Shown: piece by piece, positions 30,096 through 38,501 of the stretch
Numbering within the stretch: the first letter of the stretch is position 1
Layout of the letters: every line of letters starts with the position of its first letter
Origin: Brochothrix campestris FSL F6-1037
GTDB taxonomy: Bacteria; Bacillota; Bacilli; Lactobacillales; Listeriaceae
Assembly (NCBI RefSeq): GCF_000525915.1
Contig: NZ_AODH01000013.1
Coordinates: 1-64,000, forward strand
Reading direction: 5' to 3'
Length of the DNA stretch: 64,000 nucleotides
Notes under the pieces: model-generated
Database searches by the model: none
What the model was told of the DNA's origin: nothing
Seen by the model: only the letters and a program-made list of their open reading frames with translations
Translations under genes and position numbers: made by a program

Positions 30096-30356
30096 CTAGG
30101 CATGACTACTGACAAGTGTTAGGTGTGACCGGGCTGTTTGGTTGATTCGCCTAATTAACAACAGACTGCCATCCGGATTAAGGCCATTAAATGGTTCATC
30201 AAACATGAGTAATTTGCTTGAGTAAAGTTGTTTTTTCTGCCCCGTTAACGCTAACACTTCACCGGCTTCAAAGGAGATACGCAGCTGATTATTTGTTAGT
30301 GTTTTTGCATCTGCGTATTGCTTAGAAATGTTTTTAAGGGTTAATGTTTGTATCAT
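30096..30356 (-). pseudogene. Decayed ABC transporter ATPase (internal deletion)
   Basis: It begins like an ABC ATPase (MIQTLTLKNISKQYADAKTL) but breaks at the Walker A loop (LTGQKK) and jumps to Walker B (LLMFDEPFNGLNPDG) and the switch region (LTLVSSHA). About 100 residues, including the rest of Walker A and the signature motif, are lost. A stop follows while the frame still shows ATPase-like sequence. It is non-functional. The ATG overlaps the end of the DUF916 gene, so it belonged to the WxL operon. Confidence 0.82.
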
Positions 30357-31342
30357 TTCGCCTCCCTTGTTTATCATACTGACGTCTGACATATTTACTA
30401 ATAAAATAGGCAAGCAGGATTACACCTGCCAGCATCACACTAATCCAGGAGTTGGCACTCCCGGTCGTTTTTTGATTCAATTGATTGGCCGCGGCTGCTG
30501 TCAATTCAAATGTTTCATTAAACTGCCATTCCCCCTTCGTTCGATGTGTCACTGTGAGGTCAACCTGATAGCGTCCTGGTCGATAACGGCCATTGAGTTT
30601 AATCGGGTATTGCATCGCTGTTTCTGGTGTCAAATCCCATTGGCTCGTTTGACTATCCATCCGATCACCCTGTTTGTTTTTTATCACTGCTGCAAACGTT
30701 ACCTCTTTTAAAAAATTAGCGTCTTGATTAACAAGGGTTAGATCAACTGATCCTCGGTTATTTTTCAAGGGTGTAACAGTTACATCTGTTACAGCCAATT
30801 GTGGCACTGGTCGGTGGTCATCGTTCCCCCTAATAATCAGCGGTAAATTGTATGAGACGCTATGACTAATCCCCTCGCTTCGTGTCTCCGCTTGCTTAGC
30901 AACATGAATGCCACCCATGAGAATACCATTAAAATCAGCCGCACCGAAGCTGATTTTCCCCATTACTGCAACACTGCTTTTCCCTTCAACGACGACGGTT
31001 TCAGGTAGCTTAATCAAATCCGTTAACTTGTAACGTGTTTGCGCAGCTTCTGGACGACTATCAGCATAATCAATGACACCATTCCGATTCGTACGTGCCT
31101 TATTTAGTTGTAGCGTATAAGTCGTTTTGACGTTTGTTTTATTGGTAATGCGGACACCAAACTCAGCTGTTTGCTTTGGTGTCCAACGAATATCAAAAAA
31201 ATGTTCGACCCCTTCCGTTTGATATGCTGGTAATAAGGGACTAACCGCATACTCTCCGACTTGTTCTGCCCTCACTGCTGTTGTCTTAAAAAAGAAGAGC
31301 TAACAGCAACACGACTGTTAACCCCGTTAGTATTTTTTTCAT
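30334..31342 (-). CDS. WxL-interacting cell-surface protein, DUF916/DUF3324 (frameshift in the signal peptide)
   Basis: A 335-aa surface protein. Signal peptide MKKILTGLTVVLLLALLF, a DUF916 domain (about residues 30-150; FDIRWTPKQTAEFGVRITN), a DUF3324 domain (about 165-285), then a membrane helix (ISVMLAGVILLAYFI) and a basic cytoplasmic tail. In WxL loci this family binds WxL proteins and peptidoglycan. The signal peptide is cut off by a one-base excess in an A6/T6 run at 31288-31293. Removing it links the helix to TTAVRAEQVGEY. The repaired ATG at 31342 has AAGGAG upstream. Confidence 0.9.
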
Positions 31343-31379
31343 TTGTAACTCCTTCCAAACCGCTGCCACTATTTTGCGC

Positions 31380-31877
31380 CTATTCTGCAATATCTTTCGT
31401 TGTTGCATTTGTTAGCTGCCATTTAACAAGTGTTTGGAAAACCTTTGTTTCATTCACGTTTGTGTAAACGAGTTGAGCTCCCACTTTTTCTTTGTTTTCA
31501 CCAATGATGTTTGTTGGTTTTGACAACACAGTCACTGCTGTTTCGGACAGTTCAACACCGCCTACTTTTAATGATCGTTTGGCATCGGTATCCCCGAGTT
31601 GGGCAGTCAGTGTAAATCCTGTCGTTGTTCCAGTGAAATCGGTCACCGTAAAGGCAATATCTTTCGTTCCAAAATCGATTTTATCACCGAGTGGCTGTGT
31701 TCCAAAATCTGTTTTTTCATCCATCGCCAGTATTAAATCGCCTTTAGTCACCTGAGCATCAATTGTTGTGTTGCCCGTTAAAACATCATCTGCGTGTACG
31801 TTAACTGCACCTGCTGTCATCAGCGTAAGCAGTGCTAATGAGCCTATTAGTGGATAAAACGCTTGTTTAGTTGTCAT
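31380..31877 (-). CDS. Short WxL-domain surface protein
   Basis: A 165-aa secreted protein with a signal peptide (IGSLALLTLMTAGAVNVHA) and a WxL-type domain. The second motif is clear (VKWQLTNATTKDIAE at the very end). The first, usually W-x-L, reads GFTL, so one tryptophan is replaced. The WxL domain attaches proteins non-covalently to the Gram-positive cell wall. ATG at 31877 is set by AGGAG eight bases upstream. It is the third gene of the WxL operon. Confidence 0.88.
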   Translation of the reverse strand: MTTKQAFYPLIGSLALLTLMTAGAVNVHADDVLTGNTTIDAQVTKGDLILAMDEKTDFGTQPLGDKIDFGTKDIAFTVTDFTGTTTGFTLTAQLGDTDAKRSLKVGGVELSETAVTVLSKPTNIIGENKEKVGAQLVYTNVNETKVFQTLVKWQLTNATTKDIAE

Positions 31878-31888
31878 TGTCAACACTC

Positions 31889-32599
31889 CTATTCCGTAAT
31901 ATTTGTAATGACTTGCGGTTGTAGTTGCCATTGTAGTTGTGTTAAATATGTTCCGGCACTTGCCTCTGAAAAGACAGTTACACTTGTAACCAATGTGAGG
32001 ACTTCTTTCACTGTTGGTCGTACTTGATCATACACAAGTGTATTTACATGTGAAATTGGTTGTTCATTAATAGTTACTTGAAAAGGCTGCCGTTCAGTCG
32101 GTATCGACAACTCTTTAACTAACAACTGCCAGCCAGATTTAATGCCGCGATAATCCGTCACAGTCGTTGTGATGGCTTGTGGTCTAACTGTTTGTTGGTT
32201 GCCGTTTAACGTCAATTCAAACGGAACATCATTCGGTTGCGACAGGCTAAATTCTCCCGGGCTAGTTGCTGCTTGAATCCGTGTCGAATCAGACACTGAA
32301 GCGGTTAGTGGATAAGCACTTAGCACTATCATTAAAGCTGTTACTACTCCGATTTCAAGTTGATGCCGTTGCTTGTTTGAGATGCACACAACGATGCAAA
32401 CGGCCGCGATGAAACATAGTAACGGTTGCCAACCCAACGTGATGTCACCTAAGGCTGGCAACTGATCAAGCTCAATTTCTGCAGGATGTAACACGAGTAG
32501 CACCTCTGATTGGTGGGCACTGCCTTTGAGAGCGGTTGCCAAAATAAATATACCGCTTATTATTGGTAGCTTGAACATGTGTCGTTTCAAGAAAGTCAT
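31889..32599 (-). CDS. Fused LPxTG-like small protein and WxL-domain protein
   Basis: A 236-aa reading frame that looks like two proteins joined. Residues 1-78 have a signal peptide, a short spacer, an LPALG sorting-like motif (47-51), a membrane helix (59-73) and the tail NKQRHQ, the form of the small LPxTG protein in WxL clusters. Residues 82-236 start with another signal-like helix (TALMIVLSAYPLTA) and end in a WxL domain (KSGWQLLVKEL, LQWQLQPQVITNITE). The fusion may be real or due to a lost stop or indel; a GTG near residue 71 could start the second half alone. Its ATG overlaps the stop of the gene before it (TAATG). Confidence 0.72.
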   Translation of the reverse strand: MTFLKRHMFKLPIISGIFILATALKGSAHQSEVLLVLHPAEIELDQLPALGDITLGWQPLLCFIAAVCIVVCISNKQRHQLEIGVVTALMIVLSAYPLTASVSDSTRIQAATSPGEFSLSQPNDVPFELTLNGNQQTVRPQAITTTVTDYRGIKSGWQLLVKELSIPTERQPFQVTINEQPISHVNTLVYDQVRPTVKEVLTLVTSVTVFSEASAGTYLTQLQWQLQPQVITNITE

Positions 32600-34680
32600 T
32601 ACTCTGTCACCGCCCTAATTGAAGGACTGAGCATCCACTCAATTACACCTGAATCTGTCCGTAATTGCGTGGTTGCTTGATAGTTCACATAAACAAAATC
32701 AACTGTAGCTAATTGATCACTTACGACTTGCGAGCCTCGGCCGTCACTAATTAACACTGCACCATCCGCGAATGATTGATCACGGATAAATAAATAACGC
32801 TCGAATTGAGTTGCATTTACTAAAGCGGCTTGTAATTGCCAGCCTTTATCACCTTCGTCACTCACAGCTACTTTATTTTCTTTTTTCCAATATAGGTTCG
32901 TCATCGTTTCTCCTAAGTTAACATTGCCAAAAGCTTGTGACGGAGCCACTGTTAATATGAGATCACGTTCTTTTACCTTCACCTCGACAGCTTTTATCAC
33001 AAGCTGACCACTCATATTTGTCAAACCATAATAGACCTGATACGTCCCGGCACGTGACATATCAACCGGTTTCTGATCATTCATCCAACTCATCTCAGCT
33101 GCAAAAGCTAATGCTCGATTATCTTCATCGGTCGCACTTACAAAGCCTTTAATCGCTTCATACGTTTCGCCAACATAATAGCTCGTATTTTTCGCTTCAA
33201 TCGCTGTATAGTCTTTTTTAATCGTGATTGTTTTAGGATCGCTGTACACCCATTTAGAGGTTGCATCCTGAATTACAATCCGCACTTGATGACTGCCAGG
33301 TTGTGTCGTATCGAGTTCTTTTGTCAGCACATTATTGATGTAGTAATAGTTGATGCCTTCTGCTTTTAATGGTGTGCCATCTTTATTCGTGACTGTGTCA
33401 AACGGTGCATTCGCATCGAACGATTGACCTTGGTACAGCTCAATATCTTTTAAAACCGCCGTTGTTTGATCCGGCTTAACCGTTACCCTGGCTGTTTCAC
33501 TATAACGCCAAGCATTCGTAGCATCTTGAATCACAATGCGAACATCATGTTTACCAGGAACAGATGTATCGATTTCTTTCGTCAGTTGATTGTTGACATA
33601 GTAATAGTGAATATTTTCCGCTTTAAGTGGTTCACCATCTTTATTCGTTACATTAAGAAACGGCGCATTCGCATTATATGCTTGGCCTTGATACAGTGAA
33701 ACATCTTGTAATAGAACCGCTGTTTGGTCAGCGATGATGTCAACAAAATAAACCTTGGTGTATTCTTTTGGAACGCCTTGGTACAGGTAATGATACGTTA
33801 ATACTTGCCGGTATTTCCCTGGTTTACTCGTATTTATTGTACCGCTAATCGTCATCGTTTTTGAATCCCAATGAAGCGGCTTATTGTGTATATCAAACCC
33901 TCGCACATAATTGTCTTTTGGGTTATACGTTTGCTTTTGGTAGAGGGTTGTGTTCGTCGTTGTAATCAAAGGGGAACGTTGGACATTGATCGCATAAGTT
34001 TTTGACGCATTATACGACCAGTTCAAAAGAAAATATTGTAATATCGGGCTGTTGATTTGAAAGAAGGTTGTTTGCCAACTGAGGTCAGTCGGTATGTTTA
34101 GATGTGATGCCGTACTTGCGCGCATGCGTTCAATTTCAAGATTAAAACGAGCTTTATTTCCTAACAAACCGATGTTAGGCGCCTTTATTCGTGCCCCTTC
34201 TTCGGTTGGAAACTCCACCGATACCACTCTCACATCGTAAACGACCTTATCATGGTTAAAGGTAAATTCAACATTATTATGATAAGGAATTATCGTTGGA
34301 AAATACCGAAAGCCATAAAATAATAAATGCCACTCGTGCGAGATTGTCGCATGCACCGGTAATTCGACATATGCCTCCAGGATATCACCAACCGCAGGAC
34401 CTAACACCTTATCAGCTGCTTCAATTACTAAATCTGTTGCATACGCTGCATCTAATTGCGGTTTTAAATGCTCAATAAAAGCAGCCTTTGTTAGTTCGGT
34501 TTCTTCAATTAATTCAATCAGTGCTTTCGGCTGCGCGGGCTGTGCAACACTTGTTGTTTTTGCTTGATCGACAGTAACAAGCTCGTCAGAATAAGTTGGT
34601 GTCAGGTCCTTTGCAGTGATGGGAACAGCTAATAACAGCATTAAAAACAGAGAGCTTAGCAATATCATCAGTGATTTCAT
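32599..34680 (-). CDS. Large WxL surface protein with Ig-like repeats
   Basis: A 693-aa secreted protein. It has a signal peptide (LMILLSSLFLMLLLAVPITA) and an N-terminal region of unknown fold up to about residue 320. Bacterial Ig-like repeats follow; two are near-identical and about 85 residues long (LYQGQAYNANAPF and LYQGQSFDANAPF). The C-terminal WxL domain has both motifs (KGWQLQAAL and IEWMLSPSIRAVTE). It is probably held on the wall and may bind host or matrix polymers; that is inference. ATG at 34680 is preferred because AAGGGGG is seven bases upstream. It is the first gene of the WxL operon. Confidence 0.85.
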   Translation of the reverse strand: MKSLMILLSSLFLMLLLAVPITAKDLTPTYSDELVTVDQAKTTSVAQPAQPKALIELIEETELTKAAFIEHLKPQLDAAYATDLVIEAADKVLGPAVGDILEAYVELPVHATISHEWHLLFYGFRYFPTIIPYHNNVEFTFNHDKVVYDVRVVSVEFPTEEGARIKAPNIGLLGNKARFNLEIERMRASTASHLNIPTDLSWQTTFFQINSPILQYFLLNWSYNASKTYAINVQRSPLITTTNTTLYQKQTYNPKDNYVRGFDIHNKPLHWDSKTMTISGTINTSKPGKYRQVLTYHYLYQGVPKEYTKVYFVDIIADQTAVLLQDVSLYQGQAYNANAPFLNVTNKDGEPLKAENIHYYYVNNQLTKEIDTSVPGKHDVRIVIQDATNAWRYSETARVTVKPDQTTAVLKDIELYQGQSFDANAPFDTVTNKDGTPLKAEGINYYYINNVLTKELDTTQPGSHQVRIVIQDATSKWVYSDPKTITIKKDYTAIEAKNTSYYVGETYEAIKGFVSATDEDNRALAFAAEMSWMNDQKPVDMSRAGTYQVYYGLTNMSGQLVIKAVEVKVKERDLILTVAPSQAFGNVNLGETMTNLYWKKENKVAVSDEGDKGWQLQAALVNATQFERYLFIRDQSFADGAVLISDGRGSQVVSDQLATVDFVYVNYQATTQLRTDSGVIEWMLSPSIRAVTE

Positions 34681-34751
34681 TCCCATTCCCCCTTGTAGTA
34701 ATCGCACCTTTCCTTATCATCATATACACACAATTGCTGTAATGGGCTCAA

Positions 34752-34780
34752 AATGTAACGAACAACATATACAATGTAAC
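34752..34780 (-). promoter_or_regulatory. Direct repeats upstream of the WxL operon
   Basis: Two copies of GTTACATT (minus-strand reading; plus coordinates 34752-34759 and 34773-34780) are spaced exactly 21 bp apart, two helical turns. They lie about 75-100 bp upstream of the first WxL gene. A TATATG/TATGAT -10-like region lies between them and the gene. This arrangement is typical of a dimeric regulator site. The LytTR regulator in the same block is one candidate, by inference only. Confidence 0.45.
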
Positions 34781-34971
34781 AAAAAACAAATATTCCACAT
34801 CAACCGCCTTTTCGTGGTTTACATAATATTATTATGAAAGCTTTATTAATTCCGCAAAAAAAATATTCGCTCCCAAAACTTCATTTATTTTCGCTCATAT
34901 TTTTGTTAATACGCTATTCACTTTAACTATCGTCTCAATCAAGCTCAACGTTCACTCCCTTTTTGAACGAC

Positions 34972-35004
34972 AAAAAAGCAGCCATCCGCTGTTGCATAGC
35001 TGCT
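34972..35004 (-). terminator. Terminator of the S66 peptidase gene
   Basis: A 6-bp stem AGCAGC/GCTGCT with a long loop is followed on the minus strand by six T. It lies about 35 bp past the peptidase stop. Confidence 0.6.
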
Positions 35005-35038
35005 CTATCATCACTTCAGTTAAATCATAATAGTAAAG

Positions 35039-35995
35039 TTACCATTGAATACTTAGTGTATTTGAGCGAAGATCTAAAGTCATCTCGCCCCCAATATAAA
35101 ACGGTACAGACGGTTCGGTATGTGATACATCCACATTTGTAATAACTAACGGTAGACGTTGACACCTTAGTTCTTCTTTAAAGATGCGTTCCAACACCGT
35201 CACCTCATTCAATTGGCTTCTCGGTTCAAACGTACCGATAACAAGCGCACGTGCCTGCTCAATATTGGTCGTCATCAATAAATGTTTCAAATCCATCATG
35301 AATTTAGCAGGCAAACTATTCGAGATTCCTTCCAGTACAACCACTTTATCCTCAAAATCAAGTGGAATAGACGTCCCGATTAAGGTGTTCAGACTCTCGA
35401 GATTCCCACCCACAGCAGTGCCACTTATTTGAGCGATGTTCGGGTTCCCAATCACACCCCACGGCAATGCTAGATGTTGTTCTTGTAGATGATCCTCGAT
35501 GTACCAAAACCCATCATTAAAACTAGCTGCTTTTGAAAAAGTTAATGATTCTTGGCGTAAAGCGGCGATAAATTGGTCAGTCTGTGCTTTTGAATAATTT
35601 TGGTTACTGAATTTTGCAAAATCAATGCCATAAATCGATTTGATACCATGCAAGAAAAACAGGCCATTCAATAAACAGGTTAAATCACTTTTACCACATA
35701 AGCACTTATCGGTAGCTTTATCAAAATGAAGCAACTCATCTAACAGGAGATTGCTTGTGTAACCACCATAAAGTGACATCAAGATTGTCGTGTCTTTTTC
35801 CTGATTGAATTGGCGCAGCAGATTACGGTTACTTTCCTGTGTTATCACACCTAAATCAGTTGCTTTAAAGAGGTCTCGTTGTGGGATATTTACTTCAAAA
35901 CCACCTTCATTTAATACTTCAAGCGCTTGGATAATAGCTGTTGTGCTAAGCGCTGCCCCCGTGTTTGCTGGACTCCACAATGTAATATGCTTCAT
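35039..35995 (-). CDS. Peptidase S66 (LD-carboxypeptidase / MccF-like)
   Basis: A 318-aa serine peptidase-fold protein of family S66. It shows the N-terminal LWSPANTGAALS, the SLYGGYTSNLLLDEL segment, the nucleophile region GKSDLTCLLN (Ser in GxSD), and the second-domain motif GGNLESLNTLIGT with VVLEG. Family members cleave LD-bonds of muropeptides or inactivate microcin C-like peptides; the sequence does not separate these. The first glycine-rich segment is somewhat unusual. ATG has AGGGG upstream. It is a single-gene unit between two terminators. Confidence 0.8.
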   Translation of the reverse strand: MKHITLWSPANTGAALSTTAIIQALEVLNEGGFEVNIPQRDLFKATDLGVITQESNRNLLRQFNQEKDTTILMSLYGGYTSNLLLDELLHFDKATDKCLCGKSDLTCLLNGLFFLHGIKSIYGIDFAKFSNQNYSKAQTDQFIAALRQESLTFSKAASFNDGFWYIEDHLQEQHLALPWGVIGNPNIAQISGTAVGGNLESLNTLIGTSIPLDFEDKVVVLEGISNSLPAKFMMDLKHLLMTTNIEQARALVIGTFEPRSQLNEVTVLERIFKEELRCQRLPLVITNVDVSHTEPSVPFYIGGEMTLDLRSNTLSIQW

Positions 35996-36112
35996 TTATG
36001 TTCCCCTCACCTTTCTAGTATCAATTATACGCCTCGTACACGTAAAGATTAACACAGCTGTTGTTAAAAGAACACACATAAACACTTTAAATATATTTAA
36101 GGATAAAAAAAA

Positions 36113-36137
36113 CAAAAAACGCCAGCTAAGCTGGCGT
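36113..36137 (-). terminator. Terminator of the small membrane gene
   Basis: A perfect 8-bp stem ACGCCAGC/GCTGGCGT (36119-36137) is followed on the minus strand by six T. The bases just before it in the transcript carry the repeated motif GACTTTATCTACAATCTG. Confidence 0.88.
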
Positions 36138-36155
36138 CAGATTGTAGATAAAGTC
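36138..36155 (-). repeat. Terminator-associated motif (representative copy)
   Basis: The minus-strand motif GACTTTGTCTACAATCTG or close variants occurs beside hairpins at 25805-25822, 36138-36155, 36695-36712 and, inverted, 60250-60267. A weaker copy lies near 59393-59404. In the first three it comes directly before the terminator stem in the transcript. Its recurrence makes chance unlikely; the role is unknown. Confidence 0.55.
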
Positions 36156-36227
36156 AAATTAAACTGCTTTTTTTCGAATTCGCTGACAGTGACTTTGTTT
36201 TCGCGATAATAAGGCCGAAGCTAAAAA

Positions 36228-36654
36228 TTAACGATTGTTTGAATTTAAACTTTTTAAATAACTGTACACCATTTCAGCTTTTTTTTGCGCCTGTGTTCAA
36301 GCTTAGTTGGTGGACTTGATGATTGCCTTCATAAATACCAATCTCATGATGATGGCTAAAAAAAGCAAACGGCTTTGAGCCGAATTTTCGTTTCAGTGCT
36401 GGCGCTTGATAGTCTAGTCCTTTTAGAGCAATCGTTTTATAGGTTACTCCAAAAAAACGATAGGCCAGCTGGTCCGGATAAATCGTTATATTCGCACCTA
36501 AACGATAAAGTTGCCATGCGAAAATAATGGCCGTAACAATCTTAAAACCACGACTTATTTCAGCCGGATTCAAATTAGTATAACTAACAAAAAAAACAAA
36601 TAGTAGCAACGCAATTTGAATGTATTTTTGCTTACCGTATCGATATAATGTCAT
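36228..36654 (-). CDS. Small membrane protein of unknown function (frameshifted end)
   Basis: A 141-aa repaired protein. Two transmembrane helices lie at about residues 11-26 and 36-52, followed by a soluble region with the pattern ITIYPDQLAYRFFG and a basic stretch (LKRKFGSKP). The layout resembles bacterial PH-like/YcxB-type membrane proteins, but the family is not certain. The frame breaks in an A8 run at 36281-36288. Removing one A changes the ending AKKS to AKKAEMVYSYLKSLNSNNR with a stop at 36228. It lies between proS and the S66 gene, at the right edge of the accessory block. Confidence 0.65.
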
Positions 36655-36672
36655 AAATCCTCCTATGAATCA

Positions 36673-36695
36673 AAAAGGAGCCGTTAAACGGCTCC
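36673..36695 (-). terminator. Terminator between the small membrane gene and proS
   Basis: A perfect stem GGAGCCG/CGGCTCC (36677-36695) is followed on the minus strand by five T. It closes the rpsB-proS transcription run about 80 bp after proS, and is preceded in the transcript by a copy of the terminator-associated motif. Confidence 0.85.
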
Positions 36696-36776
36696 AGATT
36701 GTAGACAATGTCTAATGAAACTTTTTTGTGAAAATAATTAATAGCTTTCAGATAGTTGAACGAGCAGACTTCACTT

Positions 36777-38477
36777 TTAGTTTAAAAGCTCATTAATTTT
36801 TGCGACAAGTTCAGCGACTTCAATTTCAAAGCTTTCGCCAGTTGCACGAACTTTAACTTCAACAACGCCTTCTGCTGCACGTTTACCGATTGTCACACGG
36901 ACAGGTAAACCAATCAATTCACTATCAGCGAATTTAACACCAGGACGTTCTTTACGATCATCAATTAATGACGTTAAGTTGTTCTCTTTCAATAATTGTT
37001 CGATTTCTGTCGTTAATGCGGCTTGGGCTTCATCAGCTGGTTTAATTGGAATTAAATGCACGTGATATGGTGCCAATAATTTGTTCCAAACGAGGCCTTT
37101 ATCATCTGCTGTTTGCTCGATGATGGCTGCCATTAAACGAGAAATCCCCAGACCATAGCACCCCATAATAAATGGTTGTTGGCGACCATTTTCATCTAAG
37201 TACGTCGCTTTCATTGCTTCAGAGTAGAGCGTGCCCAATTTGAAAATATGCCCCACTTCGATACCTTTAGCAAAGCTTAATGTGTTTTTACCATCCGGTG
37301 TTAAATCGCCTGCTTGTACCATCCGTAAGTCGGCAAAAGCTTCGACCGTAAAGTCAACACCATGATTCGCATTTTGGAAGTGGAAGTCTGACTCATTGGC
37401 ACCCACTGTAGCATTAACGATATCTTGCACGTTATTATCAGCATAGATTTTCATTTCTGCTGGTGCATTAATCGGTCCGAGTGAACCATAATCTGCGCCC
37501 ATAACTGTCATCGCAACTGTTTCGTCTGCTAAGGCAATTGTATCGAGATCTAGCATGTTTTTTAATTTAACATCGTTAAACTCATGATCGCCACGCACTA
37601 ATACCATCACAACTTCATCGTCTGCTTGAACTAATAATGATTTAATCGTTTGTTCGATTGGCACATTTAGTCCTGCAACAACATCAGCAATAGATTTCAT
37701 GCCTGGTGTAGCCACTTTTGTAAGGCTCTCTTTTGCTGCTGTTGAAGGCTTCGCTTCGTAGTACACCTCAGCCATTTCAACGTTGGCAGCATAGTCACTG
37801 TTTTTATCATACACGATAGTATCTTCGCCGACCTCAGCGATAACTTGGAATTCACGTGAGCCTTTACCACCAATTGCACCGGAATCAGCAATAACTGAAC
37901 GCCATTGTAAACCACAGCGGTCGAGGATTTTACCATACGCTTTAGCCATATCATCAAAGGTTGCATCCAATGTTTCCGTTTCTGAGTGGAATGAGTACGC
38001 ATCTTTCATTAAGAACTCACGGCCGCGGAGTAAGCCAAAACGTGGACGACGTTCGTCACGGAATTTTGTTTGAATTTGGAAGACAGTCAAGGGTAATTTT
38101 TTGTATGAATTAATATCATCGCGTAATAAGTCCGTCACCATTTCTTCATGCGTTGGTCCTAACGCAAAATCACGGTTGTGACGGTCTTTCATCTTCATTA
38201 AATCAGCGCCGTATTTATCCCAACGACCTGATTCTTTCCAAATTTCAGCTGGTTGTAAGACCGGCATTAACACTTCAGTCGCACCGATTTCAGCTAATTC
38301 TTCACGAACGATTGCTTCAATTTTATTTTTAACGTTTTGTGCAAGTGGCAAATATGAATAAATGCCACGAGCGCTTTGGCGAACATAGCCCGCACGAATT
38401 AGGTATTGATGGCTTTTTATCTCAGCGTCACTTGGGACTTCTTTTAAAGTCGGAATTAAAATGTTTGATTGTTTCAT
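36777..38477 (-). CDS. proS: Prolyl-tRNA synthetase
   Basis: Charges tRNA-Pro, 566 aa, bacterial-type with an inserted editing (INS) domain at about residues 225-410. Class II motifs are visible: [19 protein letters not shown] (motif 1 area), [16 protein letters not shown] with [20 protein letters not shown] (motif 2), and [17 protein letters not shown] (motif 3). The anticodon-binding domain forms the C-terminus. ATG has GAGGAG upstream. It follows rseP by 24 bp. polC would be expected next in related genomes, but a terminator and the accessory block come instead. Confidence 0.97.
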   Translation of the reverse strand: MKQSNILIPTLKEVPSDAEIKSHQYLIRAGYVRQSARGIYSYLPLAQNVKNKIEAIVREELAEIGATEVLMPVLQPAEIWKESGRWDKYGADLMKMKDRHNRDFALGPTHEEMVTDLLRDDINSYKKLPLTVFQIQTKFRDERRPRFGLLRGREFLMKDAYSFHSETETLDATFDDMAKAYGKILDRCGLQWRSVIADSGAIGGKGSREFQVIAEVGEDTIVYDKNSDYAANVEMAEVYYEAKPSTAAKESLTKVATPGMKSIADVVAGLNVPIEQTIKSLLVQADDEVVMVLVRGDHEFNDVKLKNMLDLDTIALADETVAMTVMGADYGSLGPINAPAEMKIYADNNVQDIVNATVGANESDFHFQNANHGVDFTVEAFADLRMVQAGDLTPDGKNTLSFAKGIEVGHIFKLGTLYSEAMKATYLDENGRQQPFIMGCYGLGISRLMAAIIEQTADDKGLVWNKLLAPYHVHLIPIKPADEAQAALTTEIEQLLKENNLTSLIDDRKERPGVKFADSELIGLPVRVTIGKRAAEGVVEVKVRATGESFEIEVAELVAKINELLN

Positions 38478-38501
38478 ATTAGATTCTCCTCGATGTTCAT
38501 T

